Below, piece by piece: positions 35,201 through 47,022 of a stretch of 64,000 nt of DNA. Both the position numbers and the translations under genes were made by a program. The stretch is from Petunia secreta (lineage: Eukaryota > Streptophyta > Magnoliopsida > Solanales > Solanaceae). Below the pieces are notes generated by a model. It was given only the letters and a program-made list of their open reading frames with translations. It searched no databases and had not been told where the DNA came from. The stretch spans positions 16,579,501 to 16,643,500 of the forward strand of contig JARKIP010000030.1 in NCBI GenBank assembly GCA_029990175.1. Reading direction: 5' to 3'. Position 1 is the stretch's first letter; each line of letters starts with the position of its first letter.

Positions 35201-36301
35201 TCTTTATGTTCACGCTTTCGAGAAGCGTCTTGATATTTCACGCTTTCGATAAGCGTCTTTATGTTCACGCTTTCGAGAAGCGTCTTTATGTTCACGCTTT
35301 CGATAAGCGTCTTTATGTTCATGCTTTCGAGAAGCGTCTTTATGTTCACGCTTTCGAGAAGCGTCTTTATGAGTTCACGCTTTTGATAAGCATCTTTATA
35401 TTTCACGCTTTCGAGAAGCGTCTTTATATTTCACGCTTTCGATAAGCGTCTTTATGTTCATGCTTTCGAGAAGCGTCTTTATGTTCATGCTTTCAAGAAG
35501 CGTCTTTATGCGTTCACGCTTTCGATAAGCGTCTTTATATTTTATGCTTTCAATAAGCATCTTTGTGTTCACGCTTTCGATAAGCGTCTTTATATTTCAC
35601 ACTTTCGATAAGCGTCTTTATGTGTTCACGCTTTCGATAAGCGTCTTTATGTTCACGCTTTCGAGAAGCGTCTTTATGAGTTCACGCTTTCGATAAGAGT
35701 CTTTATATTTCACGCTTTCGATAAGCGTCTTTATATTTCACGTTTTCGATAAGCGTCTTTATGTTCACGCTTTCGAGAAGCGTCTTTATGTGTTTTCGCT
35801 TTCAAGAAGCGTCTTTATATTTCACGCTTTTGATAAGCGTCTTTGTGTCACCTCGAATGTTTCAATTGTTTGAATACTTCTAAGTCGTAAATTTTATGGT
35901 CTCGATAGACATTTAATATTAGCACACTTTCTTGAGCACATTTTGTAGCCTCCTGAGGCGTTTATACATTTGCTATACATATTTTAATAGCCTTACATTG
36001 CTAATAAGTTTGTTAAGACATGCAGGATAATGTGAATACTTCGGATGTATTCTTACTTTTGGTTGGAGTACAATCCAAGATTGCATTCAAATTGACTCCT
36101 CATGATATAAAGCATTATGCTTTATCATAGATTATTGCCGATAAGGCGACATTTTTTATCCTTATGATTATATTTAAATTTCACTTTATGTTCCTATTAA
36201 TTGAAGCTTTTATTGCTTTATTTTCAGTCTACCAATAGCCCCGAACTCATCTTGCCTCACAAAGCCGGATTTCTTCATCAGTTGATTGGAGACAGGCTTA
36301 T
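32257..36301 (+). other. O2 leader, non-coding
   Basis: No gag, ORF1 or other domain was found. Contents: degenerate repeats around GTGAAGCCCCTGGTGTC...GACCAGTGGGG (about 32980-33300), three copies of AACTGGGGCA(G) (34330-34340, 34374-34385, 34431-34440) and the hairpin array (35152-35850). The small frames at 33501-33761 and 34195-34476 show no family. Confidence 0.6.
35152..35850 (+). repeat. 25-unit tandem array of short hairpins
   Basis: Units of 26-30 bases such as CACGCTTTCGAGAAGCGTC followed by TTTATGTT. Each unit contains the inverted repeat ACGCTT/AAGCGT around a 5-base loop TCGAG or TCGAT. I counted 25 units. The near-periodic open frames on both strands (35119-35445 plus, 35176-35406 minus) are products of the repeat. 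Confidence 0.93.
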
Positions 36302-36306
36302 CATTG
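36302..36306. repeat. Target-site duplication of G5, left copy
   Basis: CATTG; right copy TATTG at 47773-47777. Confidence 0.65.
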
Positions 36307-38908
36307 TGAAACGACCTTGGTTAGTCGTTTCGGAAGTTAGGACTCCGATTGCCATGTCGATAATTTTAAAATATTCATAAGGTCTATTAGGATCTGTCTG
36401 TAAAATTTGAGCTATATCAGACCTCGTTTAGTAGGCATCGGAAGATGGATTCAGTTTTTATTATCGATACATATTAAAAAGAGATTTTCGAGCTCGATTT
36501 TGGCGAATGAACTCCGATTCGAAATCCGAAAGCGCCATTAGGTTCATATGATTATTTGTGACTTTTGTGAACTTTCGAAAGTGAATTTTGAGGTTGTTCG
36601 GCTAGTTTCCGCTAAAATGCCGAAAGTTAAATAATTTGACCTTTTTCCATTTAATTTGCATATTAAGTTTCGGTAGTTCGATTTGAGATCCGCCTTAGCG
36701 AGTATGTTACATATATTTTGTATAACTTGTATGCAAAATTTAGGATTATTTCGAATATCGCAGGGTACCGTTTTAATTTTTACCGTAGCAGCGAATTTAA
36801 AAGGAAAAAAAGGAAAAAAAAGGGAAAAGGACAAAAAGGAAAAACGTTATGCGGTGGACTTTTTGGTCCTTAGCCTTTCTATAGTGAACAGAAACATATG
36901 TACATACGTACAGAAACATAACAGGAGAAAACGCAATGAAAAAAACTGCCAGAAAATAAGAAAAGAGCCAGAGAAAAGTAGAATTTTTAACCCGGGACAT
37001 CCAGGTAACGATGTTAATTCATTATTTGAGTTTATTACATGTGTTTGAATATATTTTAATGGTAAAACTTGGAATATTAGACATCGTTTTAATAAGTTCA
37101 ATTAATAGTTTAAAGTGCCAATTGGACTCCGATAATGGAATTGATTATATATTCCTACTTAGTGAATTATGGGCAACATAGAAATGTAATTTATTTAGAG
37201 TTTGGTTATGTGACTTTGAACCTTGTACATAGGCCTGACCTGGGTATTGCGTATGCGAATAAGGCATCAAGATCCTTACTGGACTGCCCTAAGATGTAAG
37301 GAATGAAGTCGTTAGCCTTATGTGATATATTTTTCTGCTTATTGAACACAGTGGGATCGTTTGGCAATGAATCCAAAGGACAAAGTGGTTATTGAGTGGC
37401 TGTGCTAACTTTGTAACATGGTAAGTGTTTATATCCATTTCTTTGGAGGCACCTGGCCTCGTGGATAATCTACCACGTGTTCCTTACGTGTGTAACTGCC
37501 GATAGGCGTACTCATTACGAATTAGCTATGGATTTACAATGTATAATATATGTTATGTCCTATTGTTGGTATTGCATTGAGGATCTGAGCATTGTACTCT
37601 GGCTGTGAGTTAGCATCTACTTCCCGGCTGTCGATGAGAGTCCCGCGCCGGTGAAGGGTTATTATTGCATCATATTGCATTCATATGCATTATATGTCAT
37701 TCATGTGCATTACATTGCATATCATATCGGGTGCAGGAGTATTCCACCCTAGGAGAGTGCAGGAGTATTCTGCCTCTGGTTTATATCATATTGAGGGTAG
37801 GAGGATTCCACCCTAGGAGCAGGAGGATTATGCTCCATTTCACATATTGAGGGGTAGGAGGATTCCGCCCCAGGAGCATGAGGATTCCGCTCCATTCTAT
37901 TATATTGAGGGTAGGAAGATTCCGCCCTAGGAGCAGGAGGATTCCGCTCCATTGCACATATTGAGGGGTAGGAGGATTCTGCCCCAGGAGCAGGAGGATT
38001 CCGCTCCATTGCAGCATATTGAGGGTAGGAGGATTCCGCCCTAGGAGCAGGAGGATTCCGCTCCATTGCATCATATTGAGGGTAGGAGGATTCCGCTCCA
38101 TTGCATCATATTGAGGGTAGGAGGATTCCGCCCTAGAGTAGGAGGATTTCGCTCCATTCATCTGACACATGAGACCCTTTGCATCATATTTCATTTCATG
38201 TCATTTAATCTCATTTCATTTCATTTCATTTCATACCATTGTGTAGACTTGTGGTACATAACTACTGTTCTGCTTATACGTGGATTGCTTATTTGTTGAT
38301 ATGTTTCTGGCTCGTATTCATGGTTTAGTGTATGGTTTCATACATGTTTCTGGTTATTATCTGGCTCTTCCTTTTTATAATTTAAATAAGAGGAATTTGG
38401 TTTATCTATTTCTTCTCCCTGGCTAGCTATCCTATTCTTTGAGGTGGCTAGTCTGCCCCACTTATTGAGTCCTTTTGACTCACCCTTGTTTGTTTCTTGT
38501 CTATCTATTTCGTTTCGGCAGGTTCGCTCCAGGATTGAGGTCGCCACGTTGTGAAGGAGCGAAGACGACTTCAGCTGTTAGGGTGAGCCAGCTTTTATTC
38601 CGGATGACCACCAGTTTATTGTTTATTATTTTAGTTGCATTTTACTCCCTTCAGGAGGTATCTGTCTTCTTCTGTACTCTTAGATGTCTAGTCTGGATAG
38701 CCCAAAACCTAGTATATTGGGTAGTCAGCTGTAATTTCTTTTGTACAGCTTAGAGGTATCGGTATGTCGATGTTTTTGTTTTAAGTCTTGTCCGTATTTA
38801 TGAATTGTTACATTTATTTTCCTAATTTAATTGGTAAAGGTTTGCCCGACGGGTCTAGGGGAGGATGTCGGGCGCCCGCACGGCCTAATCGGATTTCGGG
38901 TCGTGTCA
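36307..38908 (+). repeat. 5' LTR of G5
   Basis: 2602 bp, TGAAACGACC to GGTCGTGTCA. It matches 42915-43592 plus 45970-47772. No gene inside; frames near 36544-37101 are unsupported. Confidence 0.9.
37727..38160. repeat. Minisatellite in G5 5' LTR
   Basis: Seven ATATTGAGGG(G)TAGGAGGATTCCGCC-type blocks, each with one or two GGAGCAGGAGGATTCCGCTCC halves. Repetitive peptides read from it (37749-38194 minus) are not genes. Confidence 0.9.
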
Positions 38909-38923
38909 GTTGGTATCAGAGCC
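38909..38923 (+). promoter_or_regulatory. G5 primer-binding site (tRNA-iMet)
   Basis: TTGGTATCAGAGCCC at the LTR end, a perfect match to the common initiator-Met primer sequence. Confidence 0.85.
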
Positions 38924-41579
38924 CGATTTAGAGTCTATCCAGACTTAGACAGTGTCTAGTAGAGTCTCGCTGATGGGTACGTAGACGTCCGTACTTATCT
39001 ACGAGAGGCTATGATGGCATTTAGGAAGTTTCACTTCCTTCTTTTCTGATCATGCGTCTGTCTATGATGCAAAAGTATTTTCGTTAATTCCTCCGTGGTA
39101 ATTGTGAACCCTCGTGTGACAAATCAGCAAACGGTATGAGTTCAAGACGAAGGAGTCTAGCCTAGGGCTAGCACTGATGAAACCCCGTGAGTTTTGATCG
39201 TGCTGACGATCTAGTTACGGAGGTCCCAGCCGTACGAGCTCGCGATGGGCAAGGAACAGGGCCTTGTGGTTTCCTTGGCTCTCTACGATGCTTTTACGAG
39301 AATCTTGGTGACACAGATACCGCAAGAACCTCTTATTCGCTAGGCAACTTATTAGGTTGCCGCAGATGTAGATGTTCGGTCTTAGGGAGCTCTTATTCTA
39401 GTTCTTAATATTGCTGTAGTAAATGATGTTCCGGAGGCAGCATGTTTTGTGCCTTTAGTTATTTCAACTGGTTAGCTAGCCTGAGTAATGGCTCGGTCCG
39501 AGTATCTGAAAAGGCTGTATTATTCTACCCAATTGAGCCTTCTGATGTTCTTACGCCATGCATCAGATAATCTTTGTGTAAGTTTTTTTAATCGAATGAT
39601 GTCAGCGTATCCTTCAGGCTTTTGATTATATCGAGCGGTATGGTGTTGATTATTCTTCTTTCCAGTTTCAGGGTCCAGGCTTGAATTGGTGGGCCGCTCT
39701 TTTATTAGCTAATTTGGTTCAGTTTTTCTTCTAGATTCGTGGAAAAGTTCCTTTCGAGTAGCGAGCGAGATGAAAAGTGTCGCCAGTTTGAGTGGATTGG
39801 ACAGGGTAGCCTGTCGGTTAGCCTGTTGGTGTTTCAGAATATGAGATTGAATTCTATAGAATGGCTGAATATGCATTAGAACTAGTCCATGAGCCTTTCA
39901 AGAGATTCAAAGATTTATTGATGACCTTTCTCCTTCCTTGAGATCCCAGATGGCTCGAAAACTTAAGGTTGGGACTTCATTTGATGTCGTTTTTGATATT
40001 GCTCAAAGGTATTAGGCATACCATAAGTTAGAGTGGGGGAGCAAGAGATCTCACGGCCCTGGTGGGCATTATGGTATCTTATTTGGAGGTAAGAGTTTTG
40101 ATTATTTTGGGAGGTCACCTTCCGGGTTATCTCAGCTTGTGTCACGCGATTCTTAGAGTATGATAGTAGCTCGTAAATATCAGACCCAGTTTTTCTCTTT
40201 GTAGCTATCAACAATCTGTCCAGCTTCAATTTTCACTGAAAATGTATTATCATTGTCGCGAGCCTGTCATCTTTGGTGGAGTTCTCCCTTACTCCGGCAA
40301 GTAGGCAGTCGTCCTTTCTCTTGTCATCAGGCACTTGCACAGTCGCAGGCAATTTCATTTAGATCTCAATCAGCCGGAGAAATGACACCATCCAGTAGAG
40401 GTTGAGAGCGTGGTGGCAGTGGTTCTTCAGAAGGTGATTATCAGGGTAGTGGGTCAGCTCAGCTGTAGAGGCAGTCTGGTGGGATGCTGAGGTATCCAAT
40501 ATAGTAAACCCCGAGATTTCTTCTTCTCTTAAATGTGAGTAAGATTTGATTCTTTCGATCGATTTGGAAATGGTGTGTCTTATTATGTTCGATGGTTTCC
40601 TTGGATGTTGTTTCTATTAAGAATCGGTTGCGGTAGAGGGGTGAGCTTCTGATATGATTTATTCATGGTATTTATGATGATCCTACTAGTTTATCTGGTT
40701 TAAATAGGAGAGATTTGTGGGTGAGTATCGGTATTGTCTTCTTGGCATCTTGTTACGCCACCTTCTCTTATTATGTCAATTCAGTTTACCTCTCTCCTCG
40801 AAATTCAATGTTGGTAGGATAATAGGATCCTAATTCGTTACCATCAGAAAGTGTTATCGTTTCTTCCTATGCAAAGTGATTAGTAAGTAATATTCGATCT
40901 ACGTGTCTCCTCTTGGTTCAAAACGCTATTAAAGTATGTTATCCTATGAGCTTGTCTGGGTTATAAAAGGGTTTCTGGTAATTTGTCAGAGTTTTCTTCT
41001 TATTGGGAGGTCAAATTGGCATGGATGTTGTTCCATAAAGCTCATTTAATATCTATTTCTTCAATTGTGATTCTTGGGCTACTTTGACTCGTAAGTGGTC
41101 TAGCTTTGGTGGCCAAGCAAATAAGAAGATGAGCTTCCTGAAGCTCTAATTATTTCTATCCTCAGTCTGTTGCCATCTTTTCTTTGTTCGGCACTGGTGA
41201 ACTTAGGTGGTCAGTAACCTATTGTGATGTTCCCTGTGTTGAGCCAGAGTGCGTGCCAAGGTAGCCGGGTAAGCACATTGTTATTTTTCAAGGCTACTAA
41301 GGGTAATGAGAGGCGTCATTTGATCTTTGATTTGATCCATCAGGCGGTGGTGCTTATAGAAAATGTATGGAGTTATGACTCGAGAGTTGCAGCTGTTTGG
41401 CAACTCGAAAGGGTAGTTGGTAGCTTAGGTCTGCCTACGTACAACTGTTAGCTAAATCTTCTTTAGTCCAATAGACTGTGCGGGGATGGGTATTCCTATT
41501 TAAATAGCTGCATGAGTTTGTGCTTTAAGTGGAGGAGTCTTCCTCCAAATACTGAATGGTAATACTAAATCTCTAAGGT
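38924..41579 (+). pseudogene. G5 gag-protease remnants
   Basis: Scattered frames recall chromoviral Gag: GPGLNWWAALLLANLVQFF near 39670-39730, IEFYRMAEYALELVHEPF near 39850-39900, and a protease tail VFLASCYATFSY near 40735-40770. No continuous frame exceeds about 75 codons and no RT or RNase H motif was recovered, so most of pol is lost or unreadable. Confidence 0.55.
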
Positions 41580-41980
41580 GTTGATACCACTTTTGTCACG
41601 ACCCAACCTAGGGCCACGACAGAAACCTGCAATGAGTGCTAATCATTGCTAAACCCACTGATAATCTATTAATGATAGAGATAAGCTGGCAACCTGATTA
41701 TATATACGTACCTATCTGCTGAAAGCATAAAGTCTGGAAAGATGACAGGACTTTAACTTACACTAAGCCATAAATTCTGCTGTATCAGACTTCATTGCGT
41801 CCCACCAATAAATCTGCTTAAGATCATGGTACATCTTAGTCGAACCTGGATGAACAGTATATTTAGAGTAATGTACCTCTATCATAATCTGTCCACGTAA
41901 ATTTGCAACAACAGGAACACAAAGTCTATCTTTATACATGAGAACACCGTCGGTAGTAACCCTCTATGGTGACTCCAGTT
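41580..41980 (-). pseudogene. Inverted chromovirus fragment: LTR end, primer site and integrase zinc-finger piece
   Basis: On the minus strand an LTR-type end GGGTCGTGACA stops at 41594, followed by AAAAGTGGTATCAA, an iMet-type primer site. Immediately above (about 41790-41940) the minus strand encodes YSKYTVHPGSTKMYHDLK and YWWDAMK, the integrase zinc-finger region of a Tekay-like element. These two parts are not normally adjacent, so this is a rearranged piece of another element, opposite in direction to G5. Confidence 0.6.
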
Positions 41981-42914
41981 TTTTTTTCTGGCTATCTGTC
42001 TGTATTCAACTAGAACTGGATACTCATACTGACGCTGTTTTACATCATGAAAATTTAGAGTTAAAGGTCTAGTGCAGCTTGTCGTCCATCCATCATTGGC
42101 ATATCTCCTTCACACCTCAACTCTTTGAGAAGTTACTTTACCATTATAAGTGCTTATGTAATCAACTTTGTTACTGGTATTCTGCCTCGGCTCATGGTCC
42201 AACTACAAGTCTCTTTTATTTTCATTTTTTTTCAAGTCATAATATTTCCAATTCAAAGACAATACCCTGAAGTAGATATTCAGTCTGGAGATCATTCCTG
42301 GTCTGCATCATACTATCCAGTAGTATTTGCATGATCTTTATCCTTATATGATAGGCCCTGTTCAGATGAACCTTTGACATACATTAGGATATGATGAACT
42401 ACATTCCCACAAACAGCTTGTGGAGCAACACTAAAATCAACTGAGATGTTGCATAGTGCGTTCGTAAAAATAATATAGCTTGCATCAAATCTTATGTAGT
42501 GTGTAGTGACAAGGTACTTCAAAAGCTCCGCCTATTGCATCAAATGTGAGCTAATTCTTAGTTCCATCGACCTGTTTTATATCGAAAGGTATATCGAAGA
42601 GGTGATTATCGGCTGAATCATGTTAATCCATCCAAAGTTCCGTGTGTCTTTGTTTAAAAAATGTAGAACTCTCCTCTCGTGATCGAGGAAGGATAAGCTT
42701 AGTCAGAATAAGCTTGGCAATGGCGTTATGATATTATCCAGCTATGTTTTTATCCAAGAGTTTGATATGCGTGTTATAATTCTGATCATGTAATCAGGAG
42801 ATAATTCTTGTGGAGTAACTTATGAAGGTCGTGCAAGTTCTCTTGTTATCTGTACGAATTTTTCTTTAGACTTAAGCTCGTTCGAGGACGAGCGAGAGTC
42901 TAAATGGAGGAGAA
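41981..42914. other. G5 3' internal sequence
   Basis: Mostly unreadable. The end has the phrases CTCGTTCGAGGACGAGCGAGAG and AAATGGAGGAGAA typical of the C-terminus/PPT junction of Tekay-like elements. The 69-codon minus frame at 42313-42522 has no family I recognise. Confidence 0.5.
42902..42914 (+). promoter_or_regulatory. G5 polypurine tract
   Basis: AAATGGAGGAGAA immediately before the 3' LTR TG. Confidence 0.75.
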
Positions 42915-43587
42915 TGAAACGACCTCGGTTAGTCGTTTTGGAAGTTAGGACTCCGATTGTCGTGCCGATAATTTTAAAATATTCGTAAGGCCTATTACGA
43001 CCTGTCTGTAAAATTTGAGCTAAATCAGACCTCGTTTGGTAGGCATCGGAAGAAGGATTCAGTTTTTATTATCGATACATATTAAAAAGAGATTTTCGAG
43101 CTCGGTTTTGGCTAATGAACTCCAATTCGAAATCCGAAAGCGCCATTAGGTTCATATGATTATTTGTGACTTTTGTGAACTTTCGAAAGTGAATTTCGAG
43201 GTTGTTCGGCTAGTTTCCGCTAAAATGCCGAAAGTTAAATAATTTGACCTTTTTCCATTTAATTTGCATATTGAGTTTCGGAAGTCTGATTTGAGATCCG
43301 CCTTAGCGAGTATGTTTCATATATTTTGTACAATTTGTATGCGAAATTTGGGATTATTTTGAATATCGTAGGGTACCGTTTTAATTTTTACCGTGGCAGC
43401 GAATTTTAAAGGGAAAAGGACAAAAAGGAAAAAAGTTAGGCGGTGGACTTTTTGGTCCTTAGCCTTTCTATAGTGAACAGAAACATACGTACAAAAACAT
43501 AAAAGGAGAAAACGCAGTGAAAAAATTGCCAGAAAATGAGAAAAGAGCCGGAGAAAAGTAGAATTTTTACCCCGGGACATCCAGGTA

Positions 43588-43592
43588 ACGAT
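43588..43592. repeat. Target-site duplication of the solo LTR, left copy
   Basis: ACGAT, repeated exactly at 45965-45969; the empty site CCAGGTAACGATGTTAATTC is seen in G5's 5' LTR (about 36990-37020). Confidence 0.92.
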
Positions 43593-43901
43593 TGTTGAAC
43601 CCCAAAAATTACCCCGAGAAGGATAAATTCCGGAATATCGACAGGATGGACTAACTCTTTTGGAGGTTTTGGAGTCACCACCCAATTTAAGGAAAACATG
43701 GAACCAAATTAGCAAATGCGTGCAAAAACTTCGTTTTTATAAAAAGACGATCTTTCTTTCAGAGATTCTAAAGGTAAGAGGTTTTGTTAATTTCGAAAGA
43801 AGGGTTTTAAGGCACTTTCGAAATTCCGTAAAATACGGTTAATCCGACAGGTTTCCAAATATTTACAAGTGCGCTTTTCTTTCGGAAAGAATTATTTGAA
43901 C

Positions 43902-43952
<51 letters not shown>
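43902..43952. repeat. (AAT)n microsatellite in solo LTR
   Basis: AAT repeats without interruption; counterpart of 31851-31934. Confidence 0.95.
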
Positions 43953-44436
43953 CAATTGAATAAAAAGCTTATTTGCAAAATATATATTTTTACTTGCACG
44001 CATTTGCTAAGATGACCCCAATTTGCAATAAATTAAATAACGACTTCACAATAAAGGGTAATGCACATAAAGTAAAGCAATATACCAAGCAATCAAATAT
44101 TATTGATAAATAAAATATTTTACACATTTATTTGCATAAATATCCAAGGAAAGTAATACAAAGTTGAAGATAGAACCGAAAAATTGATCAACTCGCGGGA
44201 GCCTTGAATTTTCTAAAAGTCCTAAGTCTTATTTCTTGAACGCTCGAGCCCGAGCTCGATCTCAAATGACTCCACATCAGTGCATATTCCCATTTGTAAG
44301 TTAGTCCACGAATTATTCGTACCAAAATGTTCCTCTCAAAAAATATGAAAATTAAACTGGATTAGTACGATAATAAAGTGTAATAATTAATGAAAATAAA
44401 ATACTAATAATAAAGTAATAAAGTGATAATAATAAG

Positions 44437-44465
44437 AGTAATAATAATAATAATATATAATAGTA

Positions 44466-44549
<84 letters not shown>

Positions 44550-44550
44550 G
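44437..44550. repeat. (AAT)n microsatellite in solo LTR
   Basis: Long AAT array, pure from about 44467; counterpart of 31374-31459. It creates poly-Asn, poly-Tyr, poly-Ile and poly-Leu frames that are not genes. Confidence 0.95.
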
Positions 44551-45964
44551 TAAAGGAGGTTTGTTTTTGCAAAATTTAGTCTCAGATTTATATGGCGCGT
44601 CATATAGAGGCTCGGGATGTTGGTACGGTTGCAAACACGGAGCCCGGGCCGGTTGCCATGCCAAGTACCAAATCCACAGCTCTATTCGACTTGTTTTGCC
44701 TCAAATGCATACATTCATCATCGCATTTTGCTTTAGGGACACGGGGATGGGACTGTTCAAGTGTAGTATCATGTTCGAATCAATCCCGAGGCCTCAATAC
44801 GTGTATATATATTTTTTCATTGGCCATGTAGCATCGTGTTCATATCAGTCCAAAAATCCTGTAATAGATAAAAAAATTATCCGAGTGGGTCCCTGCACTC
44901 AGAAATCCAGTAGATGCATAAACCGGTGCAACAACATAGAATCAATGGCACTACAAATTTCCATAGCCCAATCATCAGAAACTTTTAACCATAATAGTCG
45001 TACAACCATGTCCCTCAGTCTAAAAAAGGCTTAGCAACCATCAACAGAGAATCAAAAGGCCCTGTCAAAACAAAATCTCAACTAGAAATCAGTCAATTCC
45101 GAAAATTTGTTAAGAGATCTGCAAGTCACAGAGTTGAACGAAATTTCAAAAGCAAACAGTAAACCAAGTTCCAAAACAAAGAGAGTCGGAGAGCATGAGC
45201 AAAGGCAGCCGGGAAATTTCTCCGACGAAAGCTGGTGATAACAGAAACGGAAGAAGGAGCGACGCCAGACCTGCCTTGGCGGCGTCACTACGACTCCAAC
45301 CACTTATCTTTCGATTCCAATCACAAATTAATCATAAACGGAGGAAAACTTCGAGAACAGGGACTCCGACGACGGGGTGATTTCCCAGTCGCCGGCGACA
45401 GGATACGAAACCCTTTTTGATTTCAACAACAGGTCACTGTGAAAACAGAGGAAGAGGTCTCAGAGGTGGTGATTTTCATGGTCGAATTCACAGCGATGGT
45501 GTTCCGATCTGAGTCCCGTTTTGGACTATTCTCTATTTTCGATTTGTAACCCCCATCCCCTTAATCTGTGTGTTTGTGTGTGGGAACTTGGAGAAGACAA
45601 TCGAAGAAGAAAGGTGAATGAGTGTGTGTGTCTGGATTCTGGCAGGGAGGGGTGTGGGTGAATGGATTTTTGTGTTTTTGTGCAAGGAGGAGAAAGATGG
45701 ATAATGGTGAGGGTTTTTTGTAAGTGGGGAAGATGAATAGTGATAGGTTTTTTAGGATTTATAGGGAGAGGCTTTTAGGGGTTTTTCAAAATGAGGGATA
45801 GGAGGAAAATTATGTGTTGCGTAAATAGGCCGGGATTCAAAATGAAGGACAATTATGGCCTTTTTACGTTAAAATTATTAACTTAATTTATTATAAAAAG
45901 TAACCTTATTTTAAACATAATTAGACGCTAATTGAAAATTCTGGGACAAAATTGGGTGGCAACA

Positions 45965-45969
45965 ACGAT
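45965..45969. repeat. Target-site duplication of the solo LTR, right copy
   Basis: ACGAT, identical to 43588-43592. Confidence 0.92.
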
Positions 45970-46684
45970 GTTAATTCATATTTTGAGTTTATTACATGTG
46001 TTTGAATATATTTCAACTATAAAACATGGAATATTAGACATCAATTTAATAAGTTCAATTAATAGTTTAAAGGGTCAATTGGACCCCGATAATGAAATTA
46101 ATTATATATCCGTACTCAGTGAGTTATGGGCAACATATAAATGTAATTTATATAGAGTTTGGTTATGTGACTTTAAACCTGTACATAGGCCTGACCTGCG
46201 TATTGCGTATGCGAATAGGGCATCAGGATCCTAACTGGATTTCCCTAAGACGTAAGGAATGAAGCCGTTAGCCTTATGTGATATATTTTTCTGCTTATTG
46301 AACACAGTGGGATCGTTTGACAATGAATCCAAAGGACAAAGCGGTTATTGAGTGGTCGTGCTAACTTTTTAACAAGGTAAGTGTTTATATCCATTTCGTT
46401 GGAGGCACTTGGTCTCGTGGATAATCTACCACATGTTCCTTACGTGTGTAGCTGCCGATAGGCGTACTCATTACGCCTTAGCTTTGGATTTACATTGTAT
46501 AATATATGTTATGTCCTGTTATTGGTATTGCATTGAGGATCTGAGCATTGTACTCTGCTTGTGAGTTGGCATCTACTTCCCGGCTGTCGATGAGAGTCCC
46601 GCGCCGAAGGGTTATTATTGCATCATATTGCAGTCATATGCATTATATGTCATTCATATGCATTACATTGCATATCATATCGGG

Positions 46685-47022
46685 TGCAGGAGTATTCCAC
46701 CCTAGGAGAGTGCAGGAGTATTCTGCCTCTGGTTTATATCATATTGAGGGTAGGAGGATTCCGCCCTAGGAGTAGGAGGATTCCGCTCCATTTCACATAT
46801 TGAGGGGTAGGAGGATTCTGCCCCAGGAGCAGGAGGATTCTGCTCCATTCTATCATATTGAGGGTAGGAAGATTCCGCCCTAGGAGCAGGAGGATTCCGC
46901 TCCATTGCACATATTGGGGGGTAGGAGGACTCCACCCCAGGAGCAGGAGGATTCCGCTCCATTGCATCATATTGAGGGTAGGAGGATTCCGCCCTGGAGT
47001 AGGAGGATTCCGCTCCATTCAT
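46685..47022. repeat. Minisatellite in G5 3' LTR
   Basis: Same unit as at 37727-38160 but with five TATTGAGGG-type blocks in place of seven. Confidence 0.9.

Larger units (their letters stand above)
43593..45964 (-). repeat. Solo LTR of the O2/Ogre family
   Basis: 2372 bp beginning TGTTGAACCCC and ending GGGTGGCAACA on the plus strand. Its reverse complement aligns with the O2 LTRs, including the end region TTTTGGAG...GAGTCACCACCCAATTTAAGG and both ATT microsatellites. Perfect 5-bp duplications and no internal region show loss by LTR-LTR recombination. The 203-codon frame at 44423-45034 is a microsatellite by-product. Confidence 0.92.

Noticed and set aside
35119..35445. Open frames on both strands with repeated peptides HAFEKRLYV and IKTLLESVN
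   Set aside because: They arise from the 26-30 base hairpin array and have no start context or domain.
35152..35850. CRISPR-like regular array
   Set aside because: No distinct spacers, units vary in length, no cas genes, and the setting is a plant retrotransposon.
36683..37048. 121-codon Lys/Arg-rich frame in G5's LTR
   Set aside because: The same place in the 3' LTR does not keep the frame; it is LTR sequence.
37749..38194. Repeated MERNPPAPxAESSYPQY peptide frames (also 46702-47055)
   Set aside because: Read from the LTR minisatellite; unit number differs between LTRs and frames are not preserved.
44423..45034. 203-codon frame with poly-Asn, and minus frames with poly-Tyr, poly-Ile, poly-Leu
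   Set aside because: Products of the AAT microsatellite in the solo LTR.
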